Source of the DNA: Diadophis punctatus similis
Lineage: Eukaryota; Chordata; Lepidosauria; Squamata; Dipsadidae
Assembly: GCA_023053685.1 (NCBI GenBank)
Contig: JALIGW010000002.1
Location: forward strand, 255,926,846-255,990,845
Reading direction: 5' to 3'
DNA: 64,000 nucleotides
Shown here: positions 1 to 22,649 of the stretch, in pieces
Layout: each line of letters begins with the position of its first letter
Numbering within the stretch: the first letter of the stretch is position 1
Program-made: the position numbers and the translations under genes
Notes under the pieces: model-generated
Told to the model about the DNA's origin: nothing
Seen by the model: only the letters and a program-made list of their open reading frames with translations
Database searches by the model: none

Positions 1-162
1 CAGAGTTCAGCATATTGCCCCCAACAATCTGGGTCCTCATTTTACCCACCTCGGAAGGATGGAAGGCTGAGTCAACCTTGAGCCTGGTGAGATTTGAACA
101 GCTGAACTGCTGAACTAGCAGTAGCCTGCAGTGCTGCATTTAACCACTGCGCCATCTCGCCA
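1..162 (-). repeat. Sauria-type SINE, 3'-truncated by window edge
   Basis: Read on the minus strand this gives the tRNA-like head (gaggtggcgcagtggtt), the B-box-like part and the central domain (ccagattgttgggggcaata). The same unit recurs at about nine places in the window. The 3' end lies outside the window. Confidence 0.85.
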
Positions 163-1232
163 CCTTTACTCCCCCCTACAATCTTCCTCGTTCTTCCTCC
201 TCTTCCTTATTCCTCGCTCGCATTTCCCTCTCCCCCCTCGCTCCCTCCCACCCCCAGTTTTCCATCCTGCTCTGGGTGGGCAGCTTTTCCTCCCTCTTGA
301 CTCAAGACTGGGGGTCGGGCTTCCTCATGCACCTGAGACCGGCAGGAAAGGGGGGATCGCTCCCGGGGGGAGGGCAAGGGAGCTTGAAGACCCCCAATTA
401 CCTCCCTTGCACCCTGAGCCTCTGGAAAGTGGCAAAAATTAAAAGGCTTCTGTATTTAGAGGTGGGGGCAAGGACAAGGGAAGGTGAGACCCCCTTGTTG
501 CCCCCCCTTTAGGGTTTCCGCTCCACTCTAACCCTGTCCCCTCTCTCTGGACAAGGCGAATTGGGCTCCCATGAAGTCTTCCAAACGGCAGGAACTGAGA
601 AAGGGGGGAGGGGGAGAGTTTCAGGGAGATCCGGCAAGGCTAAAAGAGGAATGGGAAGTGAATCTTTTGAGGGAGGGGAGTTCGAGGAGGGCCTGAAGCT
701 TCCCCCTCCTTGTCTTGGAGGTCTTTCAGCCTATTCAGTAGCCCAGATGCCTCCTGGTGGTCTCCCATCCTCAGGCTGACCAGGCCGATCTCTCTCAGCT
801 AGGTGAGGGCAGGGGAGTCTGGGCAGCTGCCAGCTGTTGAGGGCTAAAATACCAGATCAGGCAGGGCTCAGAGCCCCAACCCTCTCCCAGCTGCAGCAGG
901 CAGACCTCCCACAGGGCCTGTATCCTGAGATGGCCTGAATCCTTTCCTGGGATGGGGGGGGGGCTGGAGGGGTCAAAGTCCACCCTGGCCCAGCACCGGA
1001 CTCAGCAGGCCAGAACTGGGTCCCCACCTGCAGCTGAAGGAGGCGGCAGAGTCCGAACCTGTCCCACAATTGTGTGTTTGGACACACCCAGTCACACAAA
1101 ATTGGCCCCAGATCCAGAGAGACTCTAGTGGGACGCCCATCGCTCTCCTGATCAAAGCAGAACTTCTGGGCTCTTTTCATTTTCCCCCTCCCCCGCAAGA
1201 TTTTGATTTTCTCTTGAGTTCTCCCTGATACC
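163..1232. other. Unassigned sequence
   Basis: About 1 kb of C/T- and G/A-biased sequence. I see no exon with credible splice sites, no known repeat and no conserved domain. Open frames here are short and low complexity. Confidence 0.4.
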
Positions 1233-1233
1233 C

Positions 1234-1236
1234 CCA

Positions 1237-1275
<39 letters not shown>

Positions 1276-1307
1276 GACACACACACACAGACACACACAC
1301 ACACAGA
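1234..1307. repeat. (CA)n microsatellite
   Basis: Almost uninterrupted CA dinucleotides with a few CAGA variants. The apparent cysteine/valine-rich open frame on the minus strand is only its translation. Confidence 0.95.
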
Positions 1308-1617
1308 GCAGCACTTCTTTCTACAACCCCCAACAGCTGCAGAGGCTCTTGGGTTTCGCTTCCCCACACACTCAGCCTGAAGCGCTGGGCTCCTCCGAAG
1401 CAGAACTGAGAAACTGGCCAAGATCCAACAGGCAACAAGCCTCCATTCTTCATCAGGGCAGCTCAGGGACTCTCCTCCTCCGCCCCACGGCTGAGTTTCC
1501 AAATGGGGCAGCCACAAGGTCCTGTGACCCATCGGAAGTGGCTGAAGGGGCCCTTCCCGACAACCTGATTATAGGAGTTCCTTAGTCCTTTCTCCATCAG
1601 TTAAAGCGCATTGAAGA

Positions 1618-1697
1618 AAATACTCCTTGACTTATAAGAGTTCATTTAGTGACCGTTCGAAGTTACAATGGCATTGAAAAAAGTGACTCTTTGCCTA
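1618..1697. repeat. Fragment of an interspersed repeat (tacttgactta type)
   Basis: Contains ccttgacttataag and gttacaatggcattg. It resembles 5248-5345 and 15345-15515, which look like pieces of one widespread squamate repeat that ends in a shared tacctgta-like motif. Class not determined. Confidence 0.4.
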
Positions 1698-1821
1698 ATA
1701 TTCCTTCTTTTTAAAATATTTTTATTGTTTTGAATTTTTTTTAAATACTTTCATGTATATACATGTTTTTAGCTTTGCTGTATATGACTGAGTCACTTGT
1801 TGTGAGATGGATGGCTATATA

Positions 1822-1824
1822 AAT

Positions 1825-1917
<93 letters not shown>

Positions 1918-2063
1918 GATAGACAGACAGACAGACAGACAGATAGATAGATAGATAGATAGATGATAGTTGATAGATAGAGATAAATAGAGATATACTG
2001 TAGATAGATAGATACTGTAGATATAGATAGATAGATGATTGTTAGTTAGCTAGATAGATAGAT
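1822..2063. repeat. (GATA)n/(GACA)n tract, Bkm-like
   Basis: Long GATA run with a GACA block near 1921-1941, then degenerate units. GATA/GACA repeats of this kind are the Bkm satellite class first described in a krait and enriched on snake W chromosomes. Confidence 0.95.
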
Positions 2064-2064
2064 A

Positions 2065-2642
2065 CGAGGGTGAGTCAAAAAGTAATGCCATTTTCTGTAG
2101 GACAGGTATAATTACCAACACAGGAACATGTAGCATACATCAAAATGAAGCTGGTCCTCTGTGGATCACATTCCTACTTCTCAACATAGTCACCGTTTGT
2201 CTCAATAGCAATGTTCCACCTTCGAATGAGAGCATGTATCCCTGTCTTGTAAAATTTTGTTGACTGTTCTTTGAGCCACTTCTTCACTGCAGTTTTCACT
2301 TCCTCGTCACTGGAATAATAATCCTCCATACTCACCAGATTTAGCGCCTTCAGACTATCATCTCTTCGGCCCCATGAAAGAGGGTTTGAGAGGCAAATAT
2401 TATTCCAGTGACGAGGAAGTGAAAACTGCAGTGAAGCTCAAAGAATAGTCAACAGAATTTTACGAGACAGGGATACATGCTCTCATTCGAAGGTGGAACA
2501 TTGCTATTGAGAGAAACGGTGACTATGTTGAGAAGTAGGGATGTTGATCCACAGAGGATCAGCATTTTGATGTATGCTACATGTTCCTGTGTTGGTAATT
2601 ATACATGTCCTAAAGAAAATGGGATTACTTTTTGACTCACCC
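2065..2642. mobile_element. Foldback element made of two inverted mariner 3' ends
   Basis: Arms at about 2065-2330 and 2398-2642 are near-perfect inverted repeats around a spacer near 2360. The left terminus (cgagggtgagtcaaaaagta) is preceded by TA. The right arm plus spacer, read on plus, encodes a mariner transposase C-terminus, including an SDYHLFGP segment that carries the last aspartate of the DD34D triad and a tail ending near GDYVEK. The left arm is an inverted copy of the same 3' end. No complete transposase exists. Both flanks are GATA repeats, which offer many TA targets. Confidence 0.75.
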
Positions 2643-3157
<515 letters not shown>

Positions 3158-3770
3158 CTCTAACCCTAACCCTTATATTTTGAATATAAGCAGAAACAAT
3201 AGAAGCATATTCGTTCACATCAGTATGTTGTCCATTTGTTGCAGCCTCTTTAAATATGTTCCGATTTGTGCCCTTGAAACAATCTCCTCATACAGCTTCC
3301 ATAGCTTCTGGCCGGCCACAGTCTCACTAGTTCTCTCATGGGTCCCCCTCTGATTAACCAAGGCTCATATGCTGAGATCAGCATCCCAGAGAGATGACCT
3401 GAGGAGCCAGAGTGAGGGTGAGGGGCAGCCTCAAATGCTTCCTGGGTGTGAGAGAAGGCCAAGTCCAGGGTGTTCCCTCCTCCCCTGGGGGCAAAGTCCA
3501 CATATGGATGGAAATTAGGGAGGGCTGCTTTCAACTCAGCCTCCTGTCTGCTAGATTTGCCAGGAGCCTCTTTGATCTTCTACCAGGGGCAGAACCTGTC
3601 TCCCAGTTGAGGTCAGGGGAGTCAAAGTCCCTCATTTACTATTATGGTGTGGCTTAGCTAATTAATAAAAAAAATCATTTTTTCCTCTGGTTTTTGGGTG
3701 GCTTATAATATACACCCATGGCTCTGTCATTCTTTTTTCCCTTTCATATTAACCCAAATGCATTCAAGGA
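3158..3770. other. Unassigned sequence with a tiny telomere-like motif
   Basis: Starts with about two CCCTAA units (ctaaccctaaccctta, 3160-3175). The rest shows no recognisable gene or repeat. Confidence 0.35.
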
Positions 3771-4144
3771 GGTTTTTTGTCTTTCTTCTGTTGCATTTTT
3801 GAGTGGTGTGGTTATATTTTATATATAGTGCAAGCAACTCCACCTCCTCTTTTAGTAGATCTGTTTCTTTTGAACACTTTAAATGTGAAAATATTCAATT
3901 TAGTAGCTGGAACAGAAGAATGTACAATGGTCCAGAATATACCATTGTTGTTGAGTGAGGGGAGGGAGGGGGGGTTGCATGAGGTGATCTGTGCTCTGAT
4001 TGGTTGCTGGGTGAGGAGGCATTTCCCTCCCCCCCGCCGCCTTTTTCTTCTGGGCGCTGTTTGAGATTTACCTCAGGATGTTCCTGACTGTCTTGTCTGC
4101 TGTGAACGTAGATGTTAAATACCTTTATTTATATAAAACTACAA
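3771..4144 (+). repeat. Orphan copy of the KZFP upstream block
   Basis: Matches the blocks upstream of KZFP1 (about 22,890-23,200) and KZFP2 (about 40,795-41,100). Shared words include gatttacctcaggatgttcc and ctctgattggttgctg. No KZFP lies beside this copy inside the window, so it is probably a remnant of another duplicated unit to the left. Confidence 0.65.
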
Positions 4145-4436
4145 CAGGGGTGGGTTCCTCCCGGTTCGGACCAGTTCGCCCGAACCAGTAGCGACCTGCT
4201 GATGATGTGACGATGACATCACCAAACTGGATTGGTTGGTGCCGGTGGGTGCCGCCATCTTTTTTTAAAAAATTTTTTAATTTTTTGAACTTTTTATTTT
4301 TTTTTCCTTCTGAGCATGCACAGAAGCCGAGTTCCAGCACTGTGCATGTGGTCGCCATCTGTTTTTCGGCTTTGTTTTTTTGCCATGTGGCGGGAGGAAG
4401 CGAACCGGCAGCGAGGTAAGTTAGAACCCACCCCTG
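4145..4436. mobile_element. hAT-like MITE, caggggtgggttc family
   Basis: Termini are inverted repeats: caggggtgggttcctcc on the left and gaacccacccctg on the right. The same family is seen at 23267-23699 and 44144-44385. No clear 8-bp duplication flanks this copy; the left flank matches the block while the right flank does not, so a deletion probably removed it. Confidence 0.65.
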
Positions 4437-4739
4437 CTTCCAGGGTCCCCCTGCGCCCCTTTTGGCTCCCAGGGGGCTGTTGGGAGGCTTGCTAGGCCCA
4501 AAAGGGGTGCGGGGGGCCTTCAAGGAAGAAAGAAAGAAACCCTCACTGTTTGGGGATCCCCACGTGCACGGAGTTTGAGTTGAGAGCTTATTGTAAGTGG
4601 CTGCTAAGCTATCCTTGCTCAGGCTAAGCTAATCAACAGTGGAGCTCTAAGAATGCCAGATGATCAATGGGCATGTTCTCAGTTTCAAAATGTCTGGCTT
4701 TTCTTCCTGCTACCAAAGACCTTCTGGGGTTCTTCACAG

Positions 4740-4772
4740 GAAGGGAGGGAGGGAGGGAGGGAGGGAGGGAGG

Positions 4773-4834
<62 letters not shown>

Positions 4835-5034
4835 AAAAGAAAAAGAAAAAGAAAAAGAAAAAGAAAAAGAAAAAGAAAAAGAAAAAGAAAAAGGAAAAGG
4901 AAAAAAAAGAGAAAGGAAGGGGGAGAGAGACAAGAAAGAAAAAGAGATAAAGAAAGAGAAAGAAAGAAAAAGAAAGAAAAAGAGAAAGAAAGAGAAAGAA
5001 AGAGGAAGAGAGAGAGAGAGAGAGAGGAAGAAGA
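4740..5034. repeat. Polypurine tract: (GGGA)n, (GA)n, (AAAAAG)n
   Basis: About 295 bases of almost pure purine on the plus strand, running through three repeat types. Charged or serine-rich open frames on both strands are artefacts of it. Confidence 0.95.
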
Positions 5035-5084
5035 TGAAGGAAGCACCACAAACCCTGCCACTAGACACTTTGAAACAGCACAGC

Positions 5085-5150
5085 AATTTAGGGCTGGAAG
5101 ATATCTCAGAGGTCATCTAGTCCAACCCCCTGCTGCAGCAGGAAACCTTA
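5085..5150 (-). mobile_element. CR1 3'-end sliver
   Basis: Contains gtcatctagtccaaccccct and caggaaacc, the antisense of the CR1 3' end seen at other sites in the window. Confidence 0.6.
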
Positions 5151-5247
5151 CATTGTCTGGATTATTTTGGTGCCGCTATAACAGAGAGGAAAATTGTCAG
5201 AAAGGAGAAGGAGTTTACTAGGACAAGGCTGCCATGCAGAGGAAGGC

Positions 5248-5345
5248 AGAGGTAGTCCTTGACTTATGACCACAATTGAGCCCAAAATTTTGGTTGCTAA
5301 GCAAGAGCGTTGTTAAGTGAGTTTCACCACATTTTACTCAATCCA
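5248..5345. repeat. Fragment of interspersed repeat (tagtccttgacttatgacc type)
   Basis: Starts tagtccttgacttatgacc and includes ttgttaagtgagtttcacc. Related to 1618-1697 and 15345-15515. Confidence 0.5.
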
Positions 5346-5368
5346 TGACATTTCCACATCACCATCTG

Positions 5369-5596
5369 AGCTGAGATAGCGCAGTGGTTAAAAGCAGCAT
5401 TGTGACCTTCAGCTAGTTCAGCAGTCCAGCTGTTCGAATCTCACTAGGCTCAAGGTTGACTCAGCCTTCCATCCTTCCGAGGTGGGTAAAATGAGGACCC
5501 AGATTGTTGGGGGCAATATGCTGAACTCTGTAAACCGCTTAGAGAGGGCTGGAAAGCACTATGAAGCGGTATATAAGTAAAGTGCTATTGCTATCT
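5369..5596 (+). repeat. Sauria-type SINE
   Basis: Full unit: tRNA-like head (gatagcgcagtggttaaaa), central domain, and a tail ending gcggtatataagtaaagtgc followed by attgctat. Confidence 0.9.
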
Positions 5597-5849
5597 GACA
5601 GTGATGTGCAAGCTAGGGAAGAACATCTGAAGGCATGTGTAATGTTCTAATGTACAGAAGTTATGGTTAAATCTATGGCAGAAAGTGGACTCTGGGTGTG
5701 TTTTTCCAAATGCAGTGAGGTTGAATGTGTAGTTTTAAAAGAGCACTCTCTCTGTGTGTGTGTGTGTACATACACATACGGTATATATAGTAGATAATGT
5801 ATCTTTTTGTGTGCCTGTGTAATATGTATATATGCCATATGTGTAGTAT

Positions 5850-6101
5850 GTAGGAGCCGAGGTGGCGCAGAGGTTAGAGGCAGTACTGCAGGCCACTTTA
5901 GCTGACTGTGATCCGCAGGTCAGCGGTTCAAATCTCACCGGCTCAAGGTTGACTCAGCCTTCCATCCTTCCGAGGTAGGTAAAATGAGGACCCAGATTGT
6001 TGGGGGCAATATAAATATACATATAAATATACAATATAAATATACATTACACTGTGAGGCGGTATAGAAATCTCACAAAATAAATAAATAAATAAATAAA
6101 T
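5850..6101 (+). repeat. Sauria-type SINE, subfamily with aaataaata tail
   Basis: Head gagccgaggtggcgcagagg and the usual centre. The 3' tail reads gtgaggcggtatagaaatct followed by (AAAT)n, the same tail variant as at 36081-36328. A short ataaatatac expansion sits before the tail. Confidence 0.85.
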
Positions 6102-6204
6102 GTACACATATGGCATATATACATAGGATTAAATAGTATATTTTGGATGTTCAGTAGTAGTAAATAGATAGGGAAATTGTATCTCGTTGAGGCCTTTGAG
6201 GCGA

Positions 6205-6395
6205 GGAGAGGCCAGGCACCCTAACCCTAACCCTTGACGTGAGTGATGTCAAGTTGGCCACACCCATCCAGTCACATGACTGCCAAACCATTCCCACCAT
6301 CACATGACCACAAAGCCACACCCACCATCACATTACAAGGCCACACCCACAAAATAAGCCACGCCCACAGAGTGCTAGCAAAAAAAAAAGGAACC
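6205..6395. repeat. Degenerate repeat rich in ccacacccac
   Basis: Multiple ccacacccac/ccacgcccac words with catgac/gtcac, like the interior of hAT MITEs such as 44144-44385. Boundaries unclear. Contains a second short ccctaaccctaaccc motif at about 6220-6235. Confidence 0.4.
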
Positions 6396-6404
6396 CATCC
6401 TTGA

Positions 6405-6840
6405 GGAAATCCCTGCGTTTCTGACTGTCTCCTCTGCTGTGAATGCTAAATACATTTATTTATATAAAACTACAAGTTCGTGTCAATGTCTCCCACTTCC
6501 TTTGGACAGCTGTTGTGCAATTCCTCCACATTAAATCACTTCAGTTGCACCTTCCAGTCGTGGGTTTCCTCCCACAAAGTTTCAATGATTACAACAATGT
6601 CACACCGGCCTTTGGGCTCCACCTTCACCCTGTTTGTTCCTCGTCCTTTGAGTATCCGTGCAGAGGCATCTGAGCCCCTTTCTGACTTGACTGTGCTTGG
6701 TTTCTACATCTCCTGTTTTGCGTCCGAGTTCTTTTTTTCTTCCAAATTGGTGGATTGCCCTGAGATTTCAGCTTCAAATTAGCTAGTCGTCTCCCTCTCA
6801 CTTTCAAGCCTAGGATGAAGGGGTCAGGGATTCAGAGGGT
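6405..6840 (+). repeat. Second orphan copy of KZFP upstream block
   Basis: Begins near gtttctgactgtctcctctg and includes cagttgcaccttccagtcgt, which also occurs at about 23,240-23,258 and 41,138-41,156. No exon recognised here. Confidence 0.6.
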
Positions 6841-6862
6841 GGCTCTTGGGGAAAGGGTAGGG

Positions 6863-7427
6863 CAGTGATGGCGAACCTTTTTAGGTTCACATGCCAAAAG
6901 GCGTGCCCTCCGCTATGGTTCCGCGTGCCACCTGTGGCATGCGTGCCATAGGTTCGCCACCACGGGACTAGACCAGTGATGGTGAACATTTTTCTTCTTG
7001 TGTGCCAAAAATGGGAGTGTGCGCGCTAGCGCCGTTCCAGCACACAACCCCCCAACACACGCCACACTGCACTTGCGTGCATCCCTGCGCATCCCCCCGT
7101 TGGGCCGTTTTTCACTCTCCGGCTTCCCTGAAGCCTCCAGAGTGCGAAAAACGGTCCAACGGGCAAACCGGAAGTCCGTTTTTCTGAACTTCCGGTTGGG
7201 TCATTTTTCGAATTTCTGAACTTCCGTTGGGCCGTTTTTTGCATTCTGGAGGCTTCAGGGAAGCCTCCTGAAGCCTGGGGAGGGCAAAAACGGCTTCCCC
7301 AAGGCCAAAAACCAGCTGTCCAGCGCACATTGCGCACTGGAGCTCACATAGGGCAATGCCTCGCGTGCCCTCAGATATGGCTCCACGTGCCACCTGTGGC
7401 ACGCGTGCCATAGGTTTGCCATCACCG
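6863..7427. mobile_element. Composite of two hAT-like MITEs sharing one TSD
   Basis: Starts cagtgatggcgaacc. An internal junction near 6965-6974 abuts a second copy starting cagtgatggtgaac, and the end reads ggtttgccatcaccg. The 8-mer gggtaggg lies on both sides (6855-6862 and 7428-7435). The duplicated block at about 26,165-26,200 runs through this point without the insert, giving an empty site. Confidence 0.8.
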
Positions 7428-7435
7428 GGGTAGGG

Positions 7436-8340
7436 AGTAGCAATTAGGACTGAGATCAGGCAGATCCTAAGATCACAGCAAAGCCTTGGAGGATCTTGAT
7501 CTTGATACCCTCTTCAGCAAATGCTCCAAATGGCACAACTCTTGGATGGATTAATGGGGGGGTGTCTGGGTGAGCCCCCCCCAAGAGATCCTTAAAAGGT
7601 TGACTCCAGCTCAGAATACTTTGCTAACAATGTTTCTGTTGGGGTAAGAATGATCTCTCATAGAGGCGATTTGGATCTTTGCTTCAGAATTCAGACAGTT
7701 AGAAATAAAGCCGAGATTAAAAGTCTAATAGAAATATTTATTTCGGTACAAAAACAATAAATCCTGAATAATTACATCTTTGCTAAGAAAAACGCGACCG
7801 TTCAGGTCAGAGTCAAGTCAAAAGTGATTAATGGTGGATCAGGAATGTGGACATGCGTACAAGATCATATCACATGTTCTGCTTGTATTGGAATATACCA
7901 TAATATTAGAATAGGGGTGCATCACCCTGCATAGACATACAACTGACAATATTCACACCGTGACAGTTTCTGTCTGTTCAGGGATTGTTTTTAATAACTG
8001 TTAATTGTATAATGCTGAAGAACATTCAATTCGTAATTTAAAGCAGGGATTTAATCTGGTTGCCACCCAGAAAAAGAACAATATTTCAGGTGTGGGTTGT
8101 TTTTTCCCCCATAATAAGCCCATTTGCATCTGGGAACATTAAAGATCTTTGTGGAATAGCTAAAAAACAAGGCAGTGGCTTTACAAAGTGAAAATCGTGA
8201 CTGTTTGAACAAGAAATGCAATTTCTGGATGAGAAAAAATACTTCAGCAAGAAAATGGATGGAGCATTTTTAAATAAGTGGAAATTGAAATGTTTCAATT
8301 TGGCATTTTATTGAAAACATCTTCAATTCGTATAGATTAT
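7436..8340 (+). repeat. Duplicated block shared with 26,180-26,770 (LTR-interrupted)
   Basis: Shared words include ggatggattaatgggggg, gtggctttacaaagtg and gaaaatggatggagc. The copy at 26 kb lacks the LTR at 7637-7965. In both places the block lies just beyond the 3' end of a KZFP gene. No coding sequence recognised. Confidence 0.7.
7637..7965 (+). mobile_element. Solo LTR of a retroelement
   Basis: Begins tgttggggtaag and ends accgtgaca, giving TG...CA termini. It is flanked by a 5-bp duplication gtttc (7632-7636 and 7966-7970), and an aataaa signal lies in the middle. A related LTR is at 43454-43777. No internal retroviral genes are present. Confidence 0.7.
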
Positions 8341-8783
8341 TTATTTTTATTTTGTTCGTCAAACATATATAAGAGCAGATATAGGTATAAACATAAACAA
8401 AGGAAGTAAGTACAGATAAATGGGGACAGTATTACTTTTAGATTACTTTTAGTAGGTAAACAAACAGACTTATCAGATGGCATGAATCATTTTTTATGGC
8501 TCAACCCAAAATTAAACCTAATTTTAGACAAAAATGTACTGATAACATTTTGGGGTTCCAATTTGATGGGATGGGAGTTGCTAGAGAGAGATTTTAATTC
8601 ACTTCTGGATCCACTACTAGTGAATCAGAATTTTTTTTTCTTTTTAAAGCCCCCCCCCCGACACATAACTTTCTCCTTCTGTCCATCCAGGAATTGACGG
8701 AGCCCTGCTGCCTGAAGTCCTAAGCCCGCTACAAGTCCTCGGCGGCTGGCGCCCCTATCTGCACTTTCGGCTCAAGCAGGAGA
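8341..8783. other. Unassigned AT-rich sequence
   Basis: No recognisable gene or repeat between the duplicated block and the MITE. Confidence 0.35.
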
Positions 8784-8791
8784 TCCTATAT

Positions 8792-9330
8792 CAGTGGTGG
8801 CGAACCTTTTTCGGCTCGCGTGCCAAAAAAGGTGGGGGGGCGTGCTCGCGCGCGCTCGCGTGCCCACACCCATTCCCTCCCACCCCACGCATGCGCACAA
8901 CACCCCCCCATGCTGCCCACTGCGCATGCGCACCCCCCCCACCCCCGCAAAAAGGCTTACCGGAGCCTGGAACGACAAAACCGGCAAACCGGAAGTGCGA
9001 AAAAATGCACTTCCGGTTTGCCGGTGTGCTGTTTTTTGCACTCCGGAGGATTCAGGGAAGCTCCCTGAAGCTCCGGAATGCAAAAAACTACAAAACGGAC
9101 AAACCGGAAGTGCGGAAAAGTGCACTTCCGGTTTGTCCGTTTTGTAGTTTTTTGCATTCCGGAGCTTCAGGGAGCTTCCCTGAACTCTCCGGAGTGCAAA
9201 AAACAGCACACCGGCAAACCGGAAGTGCGTTTTTTCGCACTTCCAGTTTGCCGGTGGGAACCCTCGCATGCCGGCTTCTATGGCTCCGCGTGCCACCTCT
9301 GGCACGCGTGCCATAGGTTCACCACCACGG
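8792..9330. mobile_element. hAT-like MITE with long internal palindrome
   Basis: Left terminus cagtggtggcgaacc, right terminus ggttcaccaccacgg, with a perfect 8-bp duplication tcctatat at 8784-8791 and 9331-9338. Inside, arms of about 110 bp (about 9001-9114 and 9120-9230) fold around 9117. Same terminal family as 6863-7427. No transposase. Confidence 0.85.
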
Positions 9331-9338
9331 TCCTATAT

Positions 9339-9925
9339 CATTTCAGGCTCTATTGATATTCCTATAGGATCTCTTTCAGACAAGTGATTATCTAGTCTCT
9401 TCTTAAAAACCCCAGTGATGAAGCAACCACAATGTCTGAAGGAAAGCTGTTCCACTGGTTAATTGTCTTCACTGTAAGGGAGATTCTCATTAATTCGAGA
9501 TTGCTTCTCTCCTTGATTATTTTACATGCATTGTTTCTTGTCCTGCCCTCCGGTGCTTTGGAAAATAAATTGACCCCCCCTCCTCTTTGTGGCAGCCTCT
9601 CAAGTGCTGGAATACTGCTATCGTGTCACTGCTAATCCTAGCCAAACCCAAATCCTGCAACCGTTCATGTTTTAGTCTTCAGGCCTTTAATCATCTTAGC
9701 TGCTCTTTGCACTTTCTCCAAAGTCTAAAATTCTTTTTTGTAATGTGATGATCCAAACTGGATGCATTATTCCAGGTGTCTTACTAAGGCTTTATAAAAC
9801 ATACTAATACTTCACGTGATTTTGATTCTATGCCTCTGTTTATACAATCAAGGATCATATTAGCTTTTTTGGCTGCCGCCGCACACAGGTGATTCATGTT
9901 TAAGTGATCATCCATGGGTCTCCCC
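9339..9925 (-). mobile_element. CR1 LINE 3' fragment
   Basis: Antisense of the CR1 reverse-transcriptase C-terminus and 3' UTR (for example ctgttccactggttaattgt). The copy is degraded. Confidence 0.75.
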
Positions 9926-10215
9926 CGTTTCTTCTTTCCCCGAATCTTTAGTCCAACTCCCTGCCTTTGGATGATTTTCGAGGATCACACCTGTTTCCCA
10001 TCCCCCTCCCCCAAAACAGCCTGCAGCTCCCTATATTAGCTTTTTTGGCTGCTGCTGCACACATGTGACTCATGTTTAAGTGATCATCCATTCCGACTCC
10101 CAAGGTCCCTCTCACGATTACTGTTTTTGAGCCAGGTTTCCTGTAATCTGCTTTTACTGCCGAGGTGTAAAATCTTACTTTTCTCCACTTAAGTTTCATT
10201 TTGTTGGATTCAACC
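9926..10215 (-). mobile_element. CR1 fragment after a short direct repeat
   Basis: About 60 bases ending catgtttaagtgatcatcca occur at 9860-9917 and again at 10030-10091, separated by about 110 unique bases. The rest continues the CR1 upstream. The plus-strand counterpart beyond KZFP3 is 63,610-64,000. Confidence 0.6.
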
Positions 10216-10256
10216 TTGTCTCCTTTGGATCAGAAATACACACACAAACCTATAGA

Positions 10257-21685
<11,429 letters not shown>

Positions 21686-22309
21686 CCTTTCTCTGTCCTG
21701 CAGAGCAACTCCAAATGTCTCCAAGGACTCTTGTGGGTCTCCAGATGCCTTTTCCTTCACAGGACCATTTCTGGTGCCGCAGGACTGATCCCTGCAAGTT
21801 ATTCTGCTCTTTTTTTCCTCTAAGAGAAAATTTTCCCTTGCAAAGACCACAAATGGCTTCCAGTTTCTGTATCTGAGATGGGAAGAAGAAGAAAAATAAC
21901 GCCAAGAATTAGAAAGTGGAATTCAGCCACTGAGCGACCTTCACCCAACCTGCCCGGAGCCCCAAGAGGCTCATCCCAGCGCAGGGCCAGGTCCCCCCGA
22001 GCAGGGCCGGGAAGGAGGCAGCTGGAGAGGCCACCCTTCTTCTCTCCCACTCCGCAGACAGGTTCGGGCCCTCGGGGAGCCTGGTGCGAATCCTGCCTCC
22101 TCCTCGCCCGGCTTCTCTCCTCTCCTGCTGGGCCTCCGCAAGGCCCACCCTCCCCTCCTCCCACTCGGGCTCTTCCCCGGATCCCCGCTGCCCCCTGCAG
22201 GGAGAGGTCGGCTAGGGAGCATGGGAACCGGGGTGGAAGCCGGAGGAGGGCCGGGCGCGGGTCTCTCCCTCCTCCGCCTCTCTTTGCCCGGGAAGAGCGC
22301 TCCCTTCAC

Positions 22310-22540
22310 CTGGGACACGTCTGGATGTCCTCCCGCCAGACTCTCCCGCAGCCTCTCCGCCTCCTGCGGAGCCCCAGGGATGAAGGAAAACGATTGCGGC
22401 GTCCTAGAGAGGCAAGGCTCAGTGATGTCACTTCCTTCGCAGTCTCCTCTGGAAAGCCAGCCGTGACGTTCGCCCTCCAGTGGGCCAATGGGGAAGCGCC
22501 TGGAGTTCCCTTCCCTTAGCGGAGGGCGCCCCCTATTGGA
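22310..22540 (-). promoter_or_regulatory. KZFP1 first exon and promoter with CTCF-like site
   Basis: A non-coding exon ends at 22310 before gtgaag. Upstream on minus lie tgacatca-like (22423-22431), acgtca (22464-22469), an ATTGG CCAAT box (22485-22489) and ccaatagggggcgcc (22525-22539), which resembles the CTCF core. The same array precedes KZFP2 and KZFP3. The start site is not determined. Confidence 0.6.
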
Positions 22541-22649
22541 TTTGGGGCAAAGTGCCAAGATTGTAGAAAGGGCGGGAAAGAGGATCGCATGGGAGGGGGA
22601 AGGGAGAGACCAGGGATGATGGGCCTGGGGGTAGAAGGAAAGGCCCCTC

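Noticed and set aside
857..1532. Open frames of about 200 and 126 residues on minus
   Set aside because: They run through the CA microsatellite, giving cysteine/valine repeats, with no domain or splice signals.
3158..3175. Interstitial telomere sequence
   Set aside because: Only about two CCCTAA units, within chance expectation near simple repeats; likewise 6220-6235.
4633..5221. Charged and serine/phenylalanine-rich open frames
   Set aside because: Polypurine tract read in several frames on both strands.
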